64,000 nt of DNA from Microbotryum silenes-acaulis (lineage: Eukaryota; Basidiomycota; Microbotryomycetes; Microbotryales; Microbotryaceae): NCBI GenBank assembly GCA_003665825.1, contig QPFY01000008.1:1364001-1428000 (forward strand), given 5' to 3'. The first letter of the stretch is position 1. Each line of letters starts with the position of its first letter. Under the pieces are notes generated by a model, which was not told the origin of the DNA, ran no database searches, and saw only the letters and a program-made list of their open reading frames with translations. A program made the position numbers and the translations under genes. This document shows positions 47,601-57,000 of the stretch, piece by piece.

Positions 47601-48682
47601 GTGAGAGCGTCGTGGGTGTTCGTCCAGTCGATGATGTCAAAGGGACTCAGCACCCGACGAGACTCAATGTCCTGCAGTCGAGATACCAGCATCATCTCGA
47701 GGGCGTTGCGCTCCCGAAACAGACGCCGAGACAGCTCGAGAGCTTGGACCCGAGACTCCGAGAGTACGCGCTGAAGGTCGGCGACCGGATCCCCAGACGG
47801 TGCCTGCTCAAGGAGAGGAGTGACGAACTCCTTAAACTCGGCGTGTTTGAAGGTTGACGAGTTGATGCGGGTCAGAAAATGAGCCGCCTGGGGAAGGCAG
47901 AGCTCCTCTTCGACCTCGGCACCACTTGCGCGCAGCCTAAATGTGACCGTAACCGGTCGATGATCCGACATGGATCGAGAGATATTGTACAGAGTGGAAG
48001 CAGAAACGATCCGTCGCTCGTGTCGCCGCTGCACCAGAACAAAGTCGATGCGCGCGCGCGAAATGAGCCGGCCGTCCTTGCTGAGATGCGGGCGCGTGGT
48101 CGCCGGCGACAGTGGGTGCATGAGCCGAATGGCATCCGTGTACGCCCCGTCGAGCCGAGACATAAGCGCGGGCCAGTGGTGGGTGTTCGGGCGGTCCACC
48201 TGTCGCACTCGATCCACCGCGGGGATAGGGCAGTCGTTGAGATCGCCCGCGATGACCCGAATGTGAGAGGAGACGGTCGCCCGAAAGTGAAGGGAGGTGA
48301 AGAAGAGGAGGCGCTCGGCGGGTTGAACCGGAGCGTAGATATTGTTGAGTTCGACGACGTCCGTCGAACCCCGCACATCGAAGGTGGTCACGAGTAAGCG
48401 CCCGCCAAGAGACTGACGCGTGCGACGATGACCACCGAGAAGAGGAGAAGAGCTTGGAATCAAAGTGAGGCAGTGTTGAGAAAAGTAGGCCTCGCCCTGG
48501 TGGGACTGGGCGTACTCGTGGCGTATGTGAGATTGTCGTGATTTAGGAACATTGTGTTCCTGGAGAAGGATAGCAGAAGGGGGAGGTGTGAGCGAAGTGA
48601 AATACGAAAGAAGCAGACGACGTCGTTCAGGGGTATTGAAGCCCCTGTTGACGTTCCAGGTCATGATGATGAAGTCAATCAT
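44642..48682 (-). CDS. LINE 2 ORF2: endonuclease-reverse transcriptase
   Basis: 1346 intact codons. Endonuclease motifs: TWNVNRGF, LLQEHNVP, AGDLNDCP and SDHRPVTVTF. Reverse transcriptase: [53 protein letters not shown] and FADDAVV near residue 744. The C-terminal zinc motif is altered to a CX4C...HX4C form (CLVQAC ... HFWHDC). Closest relative in this window is ORF2 at 36894-40913. The ATG overlaps the ORF1 stop as TAATGA, as in the other element. Confidence 0.92.
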   Translation of the reverse strand: MIDFIIMTWNVNRGFNTPERRRLLLSYFTSLTPPPSAILLQEHNVPKSRQSHIRHEYAQSHQGEAYFSQHCLTLIPSSSPLLGGHRRTRQSLGGRLLVTTFDVRGSTDVVELNNIYAPVQPAERLLFFTSLHFRATVSSHIRVIAGDLNDCPIPAVDRVRQVDRPNTHHWPALMSRLDGAYTDAIRLMHPLSPATTRPHLSKDGRLISRARIDFVLVQRRHERRIVSASTLYNISRSMSDHRPVTVTFRLRASGAEVEEELCLPQAAHFLTRINSSTFKHAEFKEFVTPLLEQAPSGDPVADLQRVLSESRVQALELSRRLFRERNALEMMLVSRLQDIESRRVLSPFDIIDWTNTHDALTKLVNERARQSRIRAHVPEIASEERLSRPVHAKLAARSRDVKFQSIRLADGELTTDIERALEHTHSHFQQHYLVEAKDPEQVVTMRDELLGPIRSARPCDNPLSDARFLRRFSNSHVDILAEPISEAEVLAAIRTTHEGRSPGPSGVPYEMYRACPLLWAPLLTRAYNELITRGSLTPQQSQANVRLLFKHNKPGAARCDLKSYRPITLRECDYKIFTKVYVARLNRILPDVLPAGQHGFVKGRRPADAALHLRLLIDEIRGRGAEFPTAALLSLDQSSAYDMVEHDWVFAVFEALGAPESFQRVLRMLYNGETSTARYIVNGFLTETVRLLCGLGQGDPLSSSVWDVVFQPFLDSLSRRNIALTITLPELAPRPQTRCITNLAFADDAVVAVAGPEAIASLEALARDWRLATNGRLNTDKTVVMPLGATLWDRADLSKLSFVAPDESLPWIGLQFAPDGNNRLGFHDLERRVDRVILSVRDRWMTHHTRAFYLNRYGISKVLHSLSADVPPSDVIKAIERKLADFVKGGPRRSDYKQSVVFTTRARGGLSVVSIQDVVDSVSVRIWDVLAGGSTAIWSDLARSSIRRALPTFDFATDLWTWRNADAPRELHPRWRAVLSVAERYPAVVDPAKLSVSNFLSLSPLQPGLHDSRAFSEQDKRLAKLFSFERTIADIYARAQYPAAPTVPWTPEKHPQGDGSELSNLWQWKRDQVQAWIQVAGDRFIPPLPPPVPVLARRPPVIRVVGAPGVRPGGPLEHILPRATPVGMPDQKLPLPSGPLCADQWRMLNLDRPYTIARLRRVINHRRFDHTQRPGSLATPKERRLFWVWFHTGPATAREREVHFKLAYHFTPTRKRQFVQRHGDSACCLVQACSLAGVEDDFTHFWHDCPDSSQFWQAARSILCDALGVVSILDLDYTALQIEHGLPRLRARLPTSKKRPIRAFIALALDTLSNRRWDLHRHARAMSSMDKEMAGLKERLELRLAR

Positions 48683-50034
48683 TACGATCGCGCCTTCGTT
48701 GCAGCAGCAGCTCCCTTGATGGACAACATAGGTCCGAATGTGGGTGAGGGGAGCGGGTCCGCAGCAGTCGATTCGTTCCAGTCCGATGTGCGCGCGACGC
48801 TGGTGAGACGCTGGATACGCTCGGACCGGCGAAGACCCTGGGAACTTCCATCGTCCACCTCCTGCTTGGGCTTGGGCTCGGGCTCGGGATCAAACACTGG
48901 ACCTGGAGACGGCGAAGGCATCCAACCGGTCACAGACGGGGTGCGGTCCAACTCGGTGATCTCATCGTATAGACCAGCATCCTGTTTGCGCTCGCGATCC
49001 GACACACGATTCATCCAGTCGTCGGGAAGGCCGTCCATATCAAGCTGATGGTGACTGGCCGATCGGGACCGCGTCAGCTCAGGGGTATGCTCAGGAGTCG
49101 TCGAAACAATCTCAGGCACAGACCCCGTCTCGGCCGACTGCGATTCCCCTTCTTCCGCGTCACTCGTCTCCGTGTGTTCCCCCTGGTTCCCCTCCGCTCC
49201 GCGGTCCTGCAGATCCGACAGATCCGAAGGCTCCAGCGGCGGCACCTCCTGCTGTTGTTCCAGCTGTGCCTCGACTACGCTCATCGCGTCCTCGTCGTCC
49301 TCGAGGGCCTGAGCGGGCTCCTTCTGCGCCTCCTCGGCTACGTCGCCGGCCAGACTTGCGAATGGGTTTGCGGCGACGATGAAACCGCGAGGGGCGGATG
49401 CTATGGGTGTAGAGCTTTGTGAACGAGTAGGGTAGACTCGTGGTGAGTTGTTAGTGTCCCTTGTGGGAGATGCGTTCTTCTTTGAACGCTTGGACGCGAC
49501 AGGAGACATTGGGGGAGAGGGAGAGGCTACATCACCTCTGCGTTGTTTTTGGGGGGTCGAGGTTTGCTCGATGTTGCTTTGGGGCTCGGCCTGGGGCCTT
49601 TGGTTGTTGTTGTTTTTCTGGGAGGCCTGCTGACGCTGGACCGGCTTTTGAACGCAGTTGTCGGAGTGGCCTACAAAGCCGCATCGGCGGCACGAGGCTT
49701 CGGCCTCGTAGTCGTGGCGAAGGGGCGTGAGTGTTGCGAGTCGTCCCCGAAGGTCGATCCTCGTCGGTAGAACCTGCCGAAGTTGAGCACCGTTGTTCTT
49801 GAACAGGTCGTCGTCGTCGAACTGGACGATGGCCGCGTAGTTTCCTCGAGCGACGAGGTACGAGCCTTGAACGACCGTTAGAGGCTGCTGGAGTTGGAGC
49901 AAGTCGCACTTGTGGCCGTCCCCGGTAAGCTTGGCGACGACGCCTTGCAGTTTGTTCCAGAGGTCGTCGTTCGTGTATTCGGCCTCAGGACTGATAATGA
50001 AACGCAGTTCGACGACGTTTTTGACGAACGCCAA
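48682..50034 (-). pseudogene. LINE 2 ORF1, 5'-truncated
   Basis: 450 codons open to the left boundary of the element; the first codon usable as listed is TTG and no in-frame ATG precedes it within the element. It starts with AFVKNVVELRF, aligned to NMVEL in the first element. A zinc knuckle CRRCGFVGHSDNC (CX2CX4HX3C) is followed by an acidic Gln/Glu/Ser-rich region. It ends at the TAATGA junction with ORF2. Confidence 0.82.
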
Positions 50035-50056
50035 GCGCTTGCGGACTTGGGCAAAG

Positions 50057-50081
50057 GAGTGAAGTGAAGTGAAGTGAAGTG
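50057..50081 (+). repeat. (GTGAA)n microsatellite at 5' junction of LINE 2
   Basis: Four to five GTGAA units directly abut the truncated ORF1 of the element. A short GTGAAGTGAA also occurs near 50750. Confidence 0.8.
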
Positions 50082-50129
50082 AAAGAGGCTGGGTAGTGCA
50101 GTCTGCGTTTACTGTACATTAAAGAAAAT

Positions 50130-50253
50130 GGGCGGATGGTCGAGTGGTCTAAGACGCCAGTCTCAAGGAAAATCGAATCATCGGTTCCTGCATTGCATTG
50201 CAACGAAATATCTGGTCTCGCAAGAGGCGTGGGTTCGAGTCCCACTCCGCTCA
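50130..50253 (+). tRNA. tRNA-Leu(CAA) with intron
   Basis: The acceptor 5' strand GGGCGGA (50130-50136) pairs with TCCGCTC (50246-50252), discriminator A at 50253. A D-arm with GTC/GAC stem is followed by the anticodon stem CCAGT, then CT, CAA (50164-50166), G. An intron of about 45 nt follows the base 3' of the anticodon. The 3' half has CTGG, a long variable arm (CTC/GAG stem, as expected for a class II tRNA) and a perfect T-arm GTGGG TTCGAGT CCCAC. Leu-CAA genes commonly carry such an intron in fungi. One acceptor pair is G-T. Confidence 0.88.
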
Positions 50254-50850
50254 GTTCCTTTTTGCTTCTCTGGTGCCAGCGGCCTCATTCGGACGAAAAG
50301 GCTCGGACAGCAGCGTAAAGAGCAAGGAAAAAAAAGGCTTTGGACACTTGGATTACAAGAAATATCCTTTGCTTTACCAGAAACACCCACAGAAACTGTG
50401 TAAACATCTCACCGTGTTTGGGGTTCCAATGGCTGTAGAGTAAGGCACCGGTGGCGAGGTCTAAGCTACTACCAACGAGTCTCGAGTCACCCTTCTTGGG
50501 ACGGTTTTATTGCGTATCCGTCAGAGCACATCCAGAATGGTGGAATAAGTCGTAAATTGAAGATCGATGAAACATCAAGATACCGAGGATGCCCATGTAA
50601 GAAATGCCGGGGAGGATGCCGATCGATACCGATATCGATGTCGATAATGATCAAGCCGAGGTCGTGAGGTCTCGTCATATGGTCCGCCGAGCATGAACTA
50701 ATGCCAGTCCTTCTTCTTGCGAGTTTCGATGCAGGGCTTGTTGGTAGCGTGAAGTGAAGGCACGTTGGATGGCAGGTCCTGGAGCTAATTAACTGCGTCC
50801 TCCTTGCAGTGTGTTCCAATCGTAGTGGTCGCATCGGTCACGATCTTGTC
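50254..50850. other. Repeat-containing interval downstream of tRNA-Leu
   Basis: Contains the second copy of the dispersed repeat (50325-50465, see 620-790). The remainder (50470-50850) has GATATCGATGTCGATA-type short palindromic sequence near 50630 and no recognisable gene. Confidence 0.4.
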
Positions 50851-51155
50851 CATAGCAAAAAAAAACCCTAAAATGGGATGATCCAGGGTTCGGGCCCCCG
50901 ATTTCATAGCAAAAAAAAACCCTGAAATGGGACGATCCGGGGATGATCCCGGGATCGGGTCCCGATTTGAAATCCCGCATCCGATTTGAAATGCATTTCA
51001 AATCGCGGCGCGCGATCCCACAGCGACTTGAAACACATTCGGAATCGCTGCGCCGATTTCAAATGCATTTCAAATGCGACGCGGGATTTCAAATCGGGGC
51101 CCGATCCTGGGATCATCCCCGGATCGTCCCATTTCAGGGGTTTATTTTTGCTATG
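50851..51155. mobile_element. 251-bp MITE-like fold-back element with partial tandem copy
   Basis: The element 50905-51155 begins CATAGCAAAAA and ends with its reverse complement. Its arms 50905-50978 and 51081-51155 are about 95% identical as inverted repeats. The middle has palindromic ATTTGAAATGCATTTCAAAT-type units. A partial copy of the left arm (50851-50904) sits directly in front. The right end of a related element is at 52880-52935. Confidence 0.75.
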
Positions 51156-51157
51156 CA

Positions 51158-51757
51158 CCACGATCTCGCGCCAGACGTCGCCCTCCCATAGGTTCGGCCA
51201 CAGTGCTGCTAAGTCGCCGAGGCCGGTGCGCAGGCTCCCGAGTAGGGCGGGTTTTCCCAAAATTCGAAGCTCGATCTGTTCCTTCGAGCCTAGAATGTAC
51301 GCCGATGTGGTGGTGCACCGGTCTTGGAAATCGTCGCTTTGGACGCTTTCCGCGGGACGACCGGGCGCCGTATGACGCACATGTGCAAATGCGCCTTGAC
51401 CCACGTTTCCCGCGTTGAAAACGACTTCGGTAGTTTGGTGGCGTCAAAGCTTTCGCTCTGTAACGCCTCAATCAACGCGAAGCAGGCTTCCTGCGAAACC
51501 CTGTATTCCAGGCTCCACGCGTAGACGGCCAATTCAGCGAAGGTTCGTGCAGGCACCCTCGACTCGTCACTCGCAGCCCCGCCCTGATCGTAATCGTTCT
51601 CTTCGCTCTCTTTGTCGTTCTGGCTGGTGCTGTCACAGCCGTTGTCGTCCTCGCCGCCGTCGTCGTCCTCCTCGTCATCACCCTCGTCGTCCTCCTCATC
51701 ACCAGCATCATCGTTGTCCTCGTCGCCCTCTCGATGCTCCTCACCATCGCCGTCCAT
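51158..51757 (-). pseudogene. Broken ORF, possible transposase remnant, cut by the MITE
   Basis: On the minus strand an acidic Asp/Glu-rich stretch is followed by AELAVYAWSLEYRVSQEACFALIEAL and LPKSFSTRETWVKA. After a one-base frame change the reading continues TSAYILGSKEQIELRILGKPALLGSL and ALWPNLWEGDVWREIVVHS, and stops exactly at the MITE end (51155). The style resembles the N-terminal part of large basidiomycete DNA-transposon transposases, but I cannot name the family. The frameshift and the MITE insertion mean it is not functional. Confidence 0.35.
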
Positions 51758-52700
51758 CTTGCCGTCATCGTCGCTGGACGCGGACTATTGAAGGTGCCAA
51801 AAATCACGTGCTCGTCAGCGAGGGCAGGGGGAACCGTGATGCTTTTGCCTCGATAATCTTGCCTCGTCAACCTCCATTACTTGCATGCGGTTCTGCCAGT
51901 CTCTTCGTGCCACCTCAATCGCCTCCTCCACCGTCATGCATTTACCGACACGGGACTTTGAGGTTGATCGCCCCACATTGGGGTGGGGCAAGGTCGACTG
52001 ATTGGGTGCGAGGGTGGTCGAGGTTTGGTCACTCCCAACTGAGGTCGGTTCTTTGGCACTCGATTGGACTATGGGACGTGGGAGGAGGAGGTGACCTGGC
52101 CTCTGTGGGGAAGCGGGGTGAGGACAGCCCGTGAACGTCCTATTTCCGAGCCGTCGAATGCAGGCGCTGGAGACGACAGGAGGTGGGGTAACACCATTGT
52201 GTAAGTGCTCGAGCATGTCGCAGCGCCAGGAGATATGTACGGCTCGAACTGACTGGTCCCAATGTTCAATGCTAGCTGGTAGGTAGCTGTCGTTGACGTC
52301 GCACAAGACAGCATCGGGACGTCGGACGGCGCTGCGGCCGACCGCGCGCTGGACGCCGGTGCGACAAAGTTCAAATCTCAGATCTCAGATCTCAGTCGCG
52401 CGTTCGCCTTTCGCTCCTTGGCTTGCTTCACCCCCGGTCGGCCCTTCGCTGTGTCACCTGTTGTCCAGGCTCGGGGTGGGGTAGCGCGCATTAACCAAGC
52501 TCGTTTCGTTGCTCACGGTCGCTGCCCACATCACACTGAAGAGCAGATTGCAGGCCCGGTGGTGCGTCGCACCACCGGTCCACCGCATGGGGCCTTGTGC
52601 CGTTTCAGTAGTATATTGGCACAAACTTTGAGCAATAGTAACATAATGGTCCACTCTACCTTGCGCAGTCGGCCCTCTCACACGAGATGCATTTGGGATC
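51758..52700. other. Unassigned interval with a likely degenerate element
   Basis: Short frames on both strands, none with a motif. It is probably the upstream part of the broken transposase-like sequence and its flank. Tandem AGATCTC units occur near 52380-52395. No host gene is visible. Confidence 0.35.
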
Positions 52701-52726
52701 GCGGCGCCCGGGATGGCCTTACCCCC

Positions 52727-52935
52727 TCGCTGCGCCGATTTCAGATGCGTTTCAAATCAGTGCGCTGATTTCAAATGCGTTTCGAATCAGTGCGCCGATT
52801 TCGAATGCATTTCAAATCACTGCCCCGATTTCAAATGCATTTCAAATCACCGTGTGAATTTCAAATGCATTTCAAATCGCTCCGCCGATTTCAAATCGGG
52901 GCGCCGATCCGGGATCGTCCCATTTCGGGGGGGGG
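52727..52935 (+). repeat. 30-bp minisatellite ending in a MITE right arm
   Basis: Five consecutive units of 30 nt with core GATTTCAAATGCATTTCAAAT (minor substitutions) run from about 52729 to 52880. They pass directly into a sequence matching the right arm of the 50905-51155 element (GATTTCAAATCGGGG ... GGATCGTCCCATTTC) and a run of G at about 52927-52940. Translated, it gives a repetitive CADFKCISNQ-type peptide that is not a gene. Confidence 0.8.
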
Positions 52936-52943
52936 GGGGGGTT

Positions 52944-53490
52944 GCTGTTTTCCATTCGTCGCCTTTGACGATGCGGATGAGGTTGTAGGCACCATGAAGA
53001 TCGATTTTCACAAAAAAAAAATGGGCACCGGAGAGTCGATCGAGTGATTCCCCGATCAGGGGCAAGAGATAAAGCCTTTCTTGAGATGATCGTCAATGTA
53101 ATCGGACAAGGTTTTTAATTCTGATTGGTTCAAGGGATAGAGGTGTCCGGCCGGGACTGTGATCGAGGGGTCCAATGAAATGGTGTGGTCGTACGGACGA
53201 CGAGGAGGAAGCTTATCCGCTTCTCCTTCATCAAAGACGTCAAGATATTTAGATCGGCGTGACCCAAACTTTGGAATCTTTTGTCTTTGGAGTCGATTCA
53301 ACAGAGTCGGTCGTAGGCTGCACGTTGGGTGAACTGGCCATGTAGCAAGCGATCCGAGTATTACCGTCGTTGAGAGCGATGGTGCCCATCGAGACGATAT
53401 CCGTGGAGGAATTGAGGAGAGTCCGGAACTCTGCAGTGGCGACTGTAGTCACTGCTGGGTGATTCAACGCTGCAGATGGTTTCACGCCTA
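52944..53490 (-). pseudogene. Ty3/Gypsy pol remnant (reverse transcriptase)
   Basis: Minus-strand frames in succession read a protease-like tail (ALNHPAVTTVATAEFRTLLN), then [42 protein letters not shown] and, after a shift and an internal loss of roughly 30 residues, [12 protein letters not shown] and [13 protein letters not shown] ... GDEWKTA. These are consecutive landmarks of Ty3/Gypsy polyproteins. There are at least two frame changes, and the copy is cut off on the left by the MITE-like sequence and G run. Confidence 0.8.
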
Positions 53491-53887
53491 ACGCTTCGAG
53501 TATCTTGGTCTCAATGGCTAGCGCGAGGTGTGGTTCCTGGATCCAGCCTCTGACTGATGAATGGCTCGCAAGCGGATACTGTCTAAGACTTTGGTCTGAT
53601 AATTTCTACGCCTTCTTTAATACACACTCCATATCTATCTCGCTCATTCTCCCTCCTACCAGTCGATTGCCCTGGCGATACTCTATCTCACAAGCGCTCA
53701 TCTATCAACGACACGTGGTGCGTGCAACCCTTCATTCGTTTGGTACACCAACCCCAAAATTACAAGAACCCAAGTCGCCTGGCCAGATCTGCCTGCGAAC
53801 CTCATTTTCACCCTTGCAGAAGGCAGACACGAAAAAGGCATTACCGAGAGAACCGAATGACCCTACAGCAAGCAAAATGGCCCCTAG
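53491..53887. other. Unassigned interval between Gypsy remnant and SINE-like unit
   Basis: Less GC-rich than its surroundings, with one open frame of 143 codons on + (53505-53936) lacking any motif. It may be retrotransposon-flanking sequence. Nothing else recognised. Confidence 0.3.
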
Positions 53888-54046
53888 AGTGTTGAAGGTG
53901 TTAGTAGACCTTGCACTGATATCAGGCGCCGGATAGCTTAGTTGGTCAAAGCTTTTCTAATGAATGGAAGCGACCCAGGTTCGACTCCTGGTCCAGCCGT
54001 TCTTCTTCTTTTGTTGATCATTTCGGGATCATCGTTGATTCCAACA
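53888..54046 (+). repeat. tRNA-derived SINE-like unit, copy B
   Basis: Contains a tRNA-like core 53927-53999 with A box TAGCTTAGTTGG and B box GGTTCGACTCC, a pairing T-arm CCAGG/CCTGG and D-arm GCTT/AAGC. Acceptor pairing has two mismatches and the base at position 33 is A. Both flanks (about 39 nt 5', about 47 nt 3') match copy A at 34732-34903, which is in opposite orientation and carries a 12-nt duplication not present here. Confidence 0.65.
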
Positions 54047-54085
54047 TAGAGTAGCACGGACCCTCCTTGCGTACCCCAACACCCT

Positions 54086-57000
54086 TCATCGCCGCGTGCG
54101 GGGCCGCTTGGGGACCCTGGACCCCGTCCCCCCCGACTCGTCCGAGAACCCTTCAATCTCGTCCTCTTGCTCGATCCCGCTCCGCTTTTCCACGTCACTA
54201 CAATTTTGGATCTCGTCGTCCGTTTCTTCATCGTCCGAATCGGGAACGAGCACGCGCAGGCGAGGAGGTGATCGGCGGGGAACGCCGCGAGTGAGCGGAC
54301 TGGTCGACGCACGCGCAGTCGAGGCCGCGGGGCGAGCCGCACCGACCGCGACCGAGGTGCCAGCGGGTCTTGCCGGGGTCGGTCCGACGACGAAGATCTC
54401 GAGGTCTTCGGCCTCCGACTCTTCGGAGGATTCGAGCACGATGACCTCGCAGGTCGGCCCGCGAAGAGGGGTCAAGGCGGCAGAACGTCGAGGCGCTGCG
54501 CGAGCACCGCGGGCGGCGCGCGAGCGTGGGTTGGGACGAGGCCTGGGCTTGTGCTTCGGCGAGGGCACCGACAAGGGGGAGCGTGGAGGGAACGCCGTCA
54601 ACGACGAAGCCTCGGACGACGACAGTCGGGCCGATCTCTTCTGCGATGAGGGTGACGGCGTAGGAGATGGAAGCGGCGTTGCATCGGCGGGGCCTATGGC
54701 TTCGTCGAGGATGCCGGACAACTCGGCGGCGGCGACGGGGTCCTGCCACCAAGCCTCGACTCGATCATCGTCCTCGTCATCGACGACCTCGCCGTCTAGC
54801 GCCGACCGCGGAGGGGCTCCTCGCTCGATATGGGGTGGCGTAACGAGAGCCGAGGTTGACGCCACAGGCGAGACCGCGTGCAGGTTCGACGTCGACGCAT
54901 CGGCACGGAACTGCACCGTTGGTGGGGTGTCGGCTCGGTAGATCCAAGCGAGGACCGCCGGAAGGTCGTCGTCGGGAACATCGTCCAGGAAACTTGGCTC
55001 GCGTTGCAGGCCGGCTAGAACAGCGGGGAGATTCTCGTCGGCGACGTAATCGTCGCTCCAGGACGCCTCGAACTCGTCGCCGTCAAAGTCATCGCAGTCG
55101 AGCGCGTCGCGGCCCAGTTCGTCGTCGTCGACCCCTTTCAGTTCCGGGGCAACGCGCTCCAGGCTCGAGGCCGAGGTCGACGCGACGGAAAGCCCAGCCT
55201 GGAGAGGGCCAGAACCAGGGTCAGAAAGCTCGAGCTGCGAGGCGAAACGCACGTGGCGCGAGCGGCGAGGAGGTGGGGAGGGGTAGGCGCGTGCGATTTT
55301 GGCAGAGTCGTCGTCGTCGTCGTCGCCGTCAGGGGTCGGGGCGTCTGCCTTGCGCTTCCCTTCGCGGATCGACGGATCGCGATTACGCAAGGCGGCGGCC
55401 CAATCCTCGTCCGAACTGGGTGCAGGCTCGACGCGAGGTGGTGGGACCGGACCAAAGTCGGCGCCCAAAGTCGATGTCACGACGGCTCCCTCGACATGAA
55501 ATTCCTCGGCAGAGTCAAGCTCAGCATCGTCCAACGCTTCGATGGCTCCTACGTCGGGTCGAGACGAGGGCGGCGACACCCCGGTTGCGGAGAGGGGACG
55601 ATCGGAAACGGGATGGGGAGGAGGTGAGGGCGAGAGCGAGAGTGCGTCTGCTACCGGGGCTTCGGGAACAGCTTCGGAGCAGGTCAATCGAGCGAGAAAA
55701 TTGTCAAAATCCTCTTCAACGATGTCGTAGGATTCCCCGTCGTCGACAACTTCCTCTTCCACGTCGCCTGCGGGGTCCGCGAGCTCGCCGCGGGCGTCGT
55801 CGTCGTGCACGACGATGATGACGCCGTCGTCTTCGTCTTCGTCTTCGGACACGACAATGATGACGTCTTCGTCGTCTTCGTCTTCATCGTCGGTTTCACC
55901 CTCACTGTCCGAAATCCAACCGTCATCTTCTTCGCCGAACGCCTCGTGCAGAACCCCCCACAAAAAGTCCCTAGTGTTGCGGGCAACTGACGTGAACTGG
56001 TACGGCCGGCACGGCCGGCCGCCTTGGGTGACAAAATCCCTACGCTTGTCGGGACCTGCGCTCCTCTCGCACAGGAGTTCCTGGGTGATGGGGTAGCCCT
56101 GGCTCCTGTCGGTGGCGTTCGCGAAGAGTCGAAAACGAGCCGTCCACGCCTTGTTGGTCACGGTGCCACGTCGACGAAAGTCGAAGCTCGCGCAGGCGGG
56201 CTTGGGGGGAAACCGGTCCTTGTCGAGCAGGACGGAAACGGGAAATTTGAGGGGGACACCTTTGTGCATCCCTATGCTGAGAATATTCTTGCGGTGGGCT
56301 GTATTGATCTCGGTCTGGTGTTGGAGTGCCGGGAGAACGGACGCAGAGTGAGTCGCTCGTATGGGCACCCGAACGGTCGGGGAGCGCCACTCACATCTTT
56401 TTTGCCCGCGTGGACCAGGTCGAGGAACGTCGCAAACTTCTTCTTCCGCGATGCGTCCCAAGCTCTTTTCTGCATCGCCGCGGAATTTTCCCGTCGGGAG
56501 TGCGCGGCCTTTTTTGTGCTCTTGGGGTAGACGAAGCGATCGGTTTTGGGGGCCGTCGCCCTTCTCTTCCGAATGGCTTCCCTCTTCTTGGCCGACTGCC
56601 GAGCCGCTTCGTCGGGATCGTTTTGGCGACGGACGATGCCGGCCTGAGCTCCAAGCGCCCCATAAGCTGAACGCACGATCATCTTGCCGGGGTCCCCGGT
56701 CAGGAACCACCTCTTCCATCTCGTCGAGCCCGGAGCCAAGTCCCCCACCGTCGGCAGAATCGGGTGCCCCCCGAGGTCCTCCCCCCTGTCCTTGGCGCGT
56801 TCGTACATCTTGCAGAGGAACTCCATTTGTTGTTGACGGGCCCTGGACTTGGGGGCTCCGAAAAGCTTTTCGAGCTTCTGGTTCTGCCTGGACGTCCCGA
56901 TCGACCAGCGAAGAACGTTTCGAGGTCAGCTGCGAGCGCCGAACTGGCCGTCGAGGGAGCGGATGGACCTCACCGAGCGATCGCTTCCTTGGACGTGCGG

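Larger units (their letters stand above)
44642..50081 (-). mobile_element. Non-LTR retrotransposon 2 (APE-type LINE), 5'-truncated
   Basis: Same organisation and orientation as the first element: ORF1 (up to 50034, no ATG), then ORF2 48682-44642. The 5' junction is (TTCAC)n at about 50057-50081, joined directly to sequence that corresponds to codon ~220 of the first element's ORF1. The N-terminal third of ORF1 is therefore missing. The tRNA-Leu gene begins about 50 nt beyond this junction. Confidence 0.88.

Noticed and set aside
52713..53047. Repetitive Cys/Asn/Phe peptide (CADFKCISNQ units)
   Set aside because: Translation of the 30-bp minisatellite; units vary as DNA repeats and are open in more than one frame.
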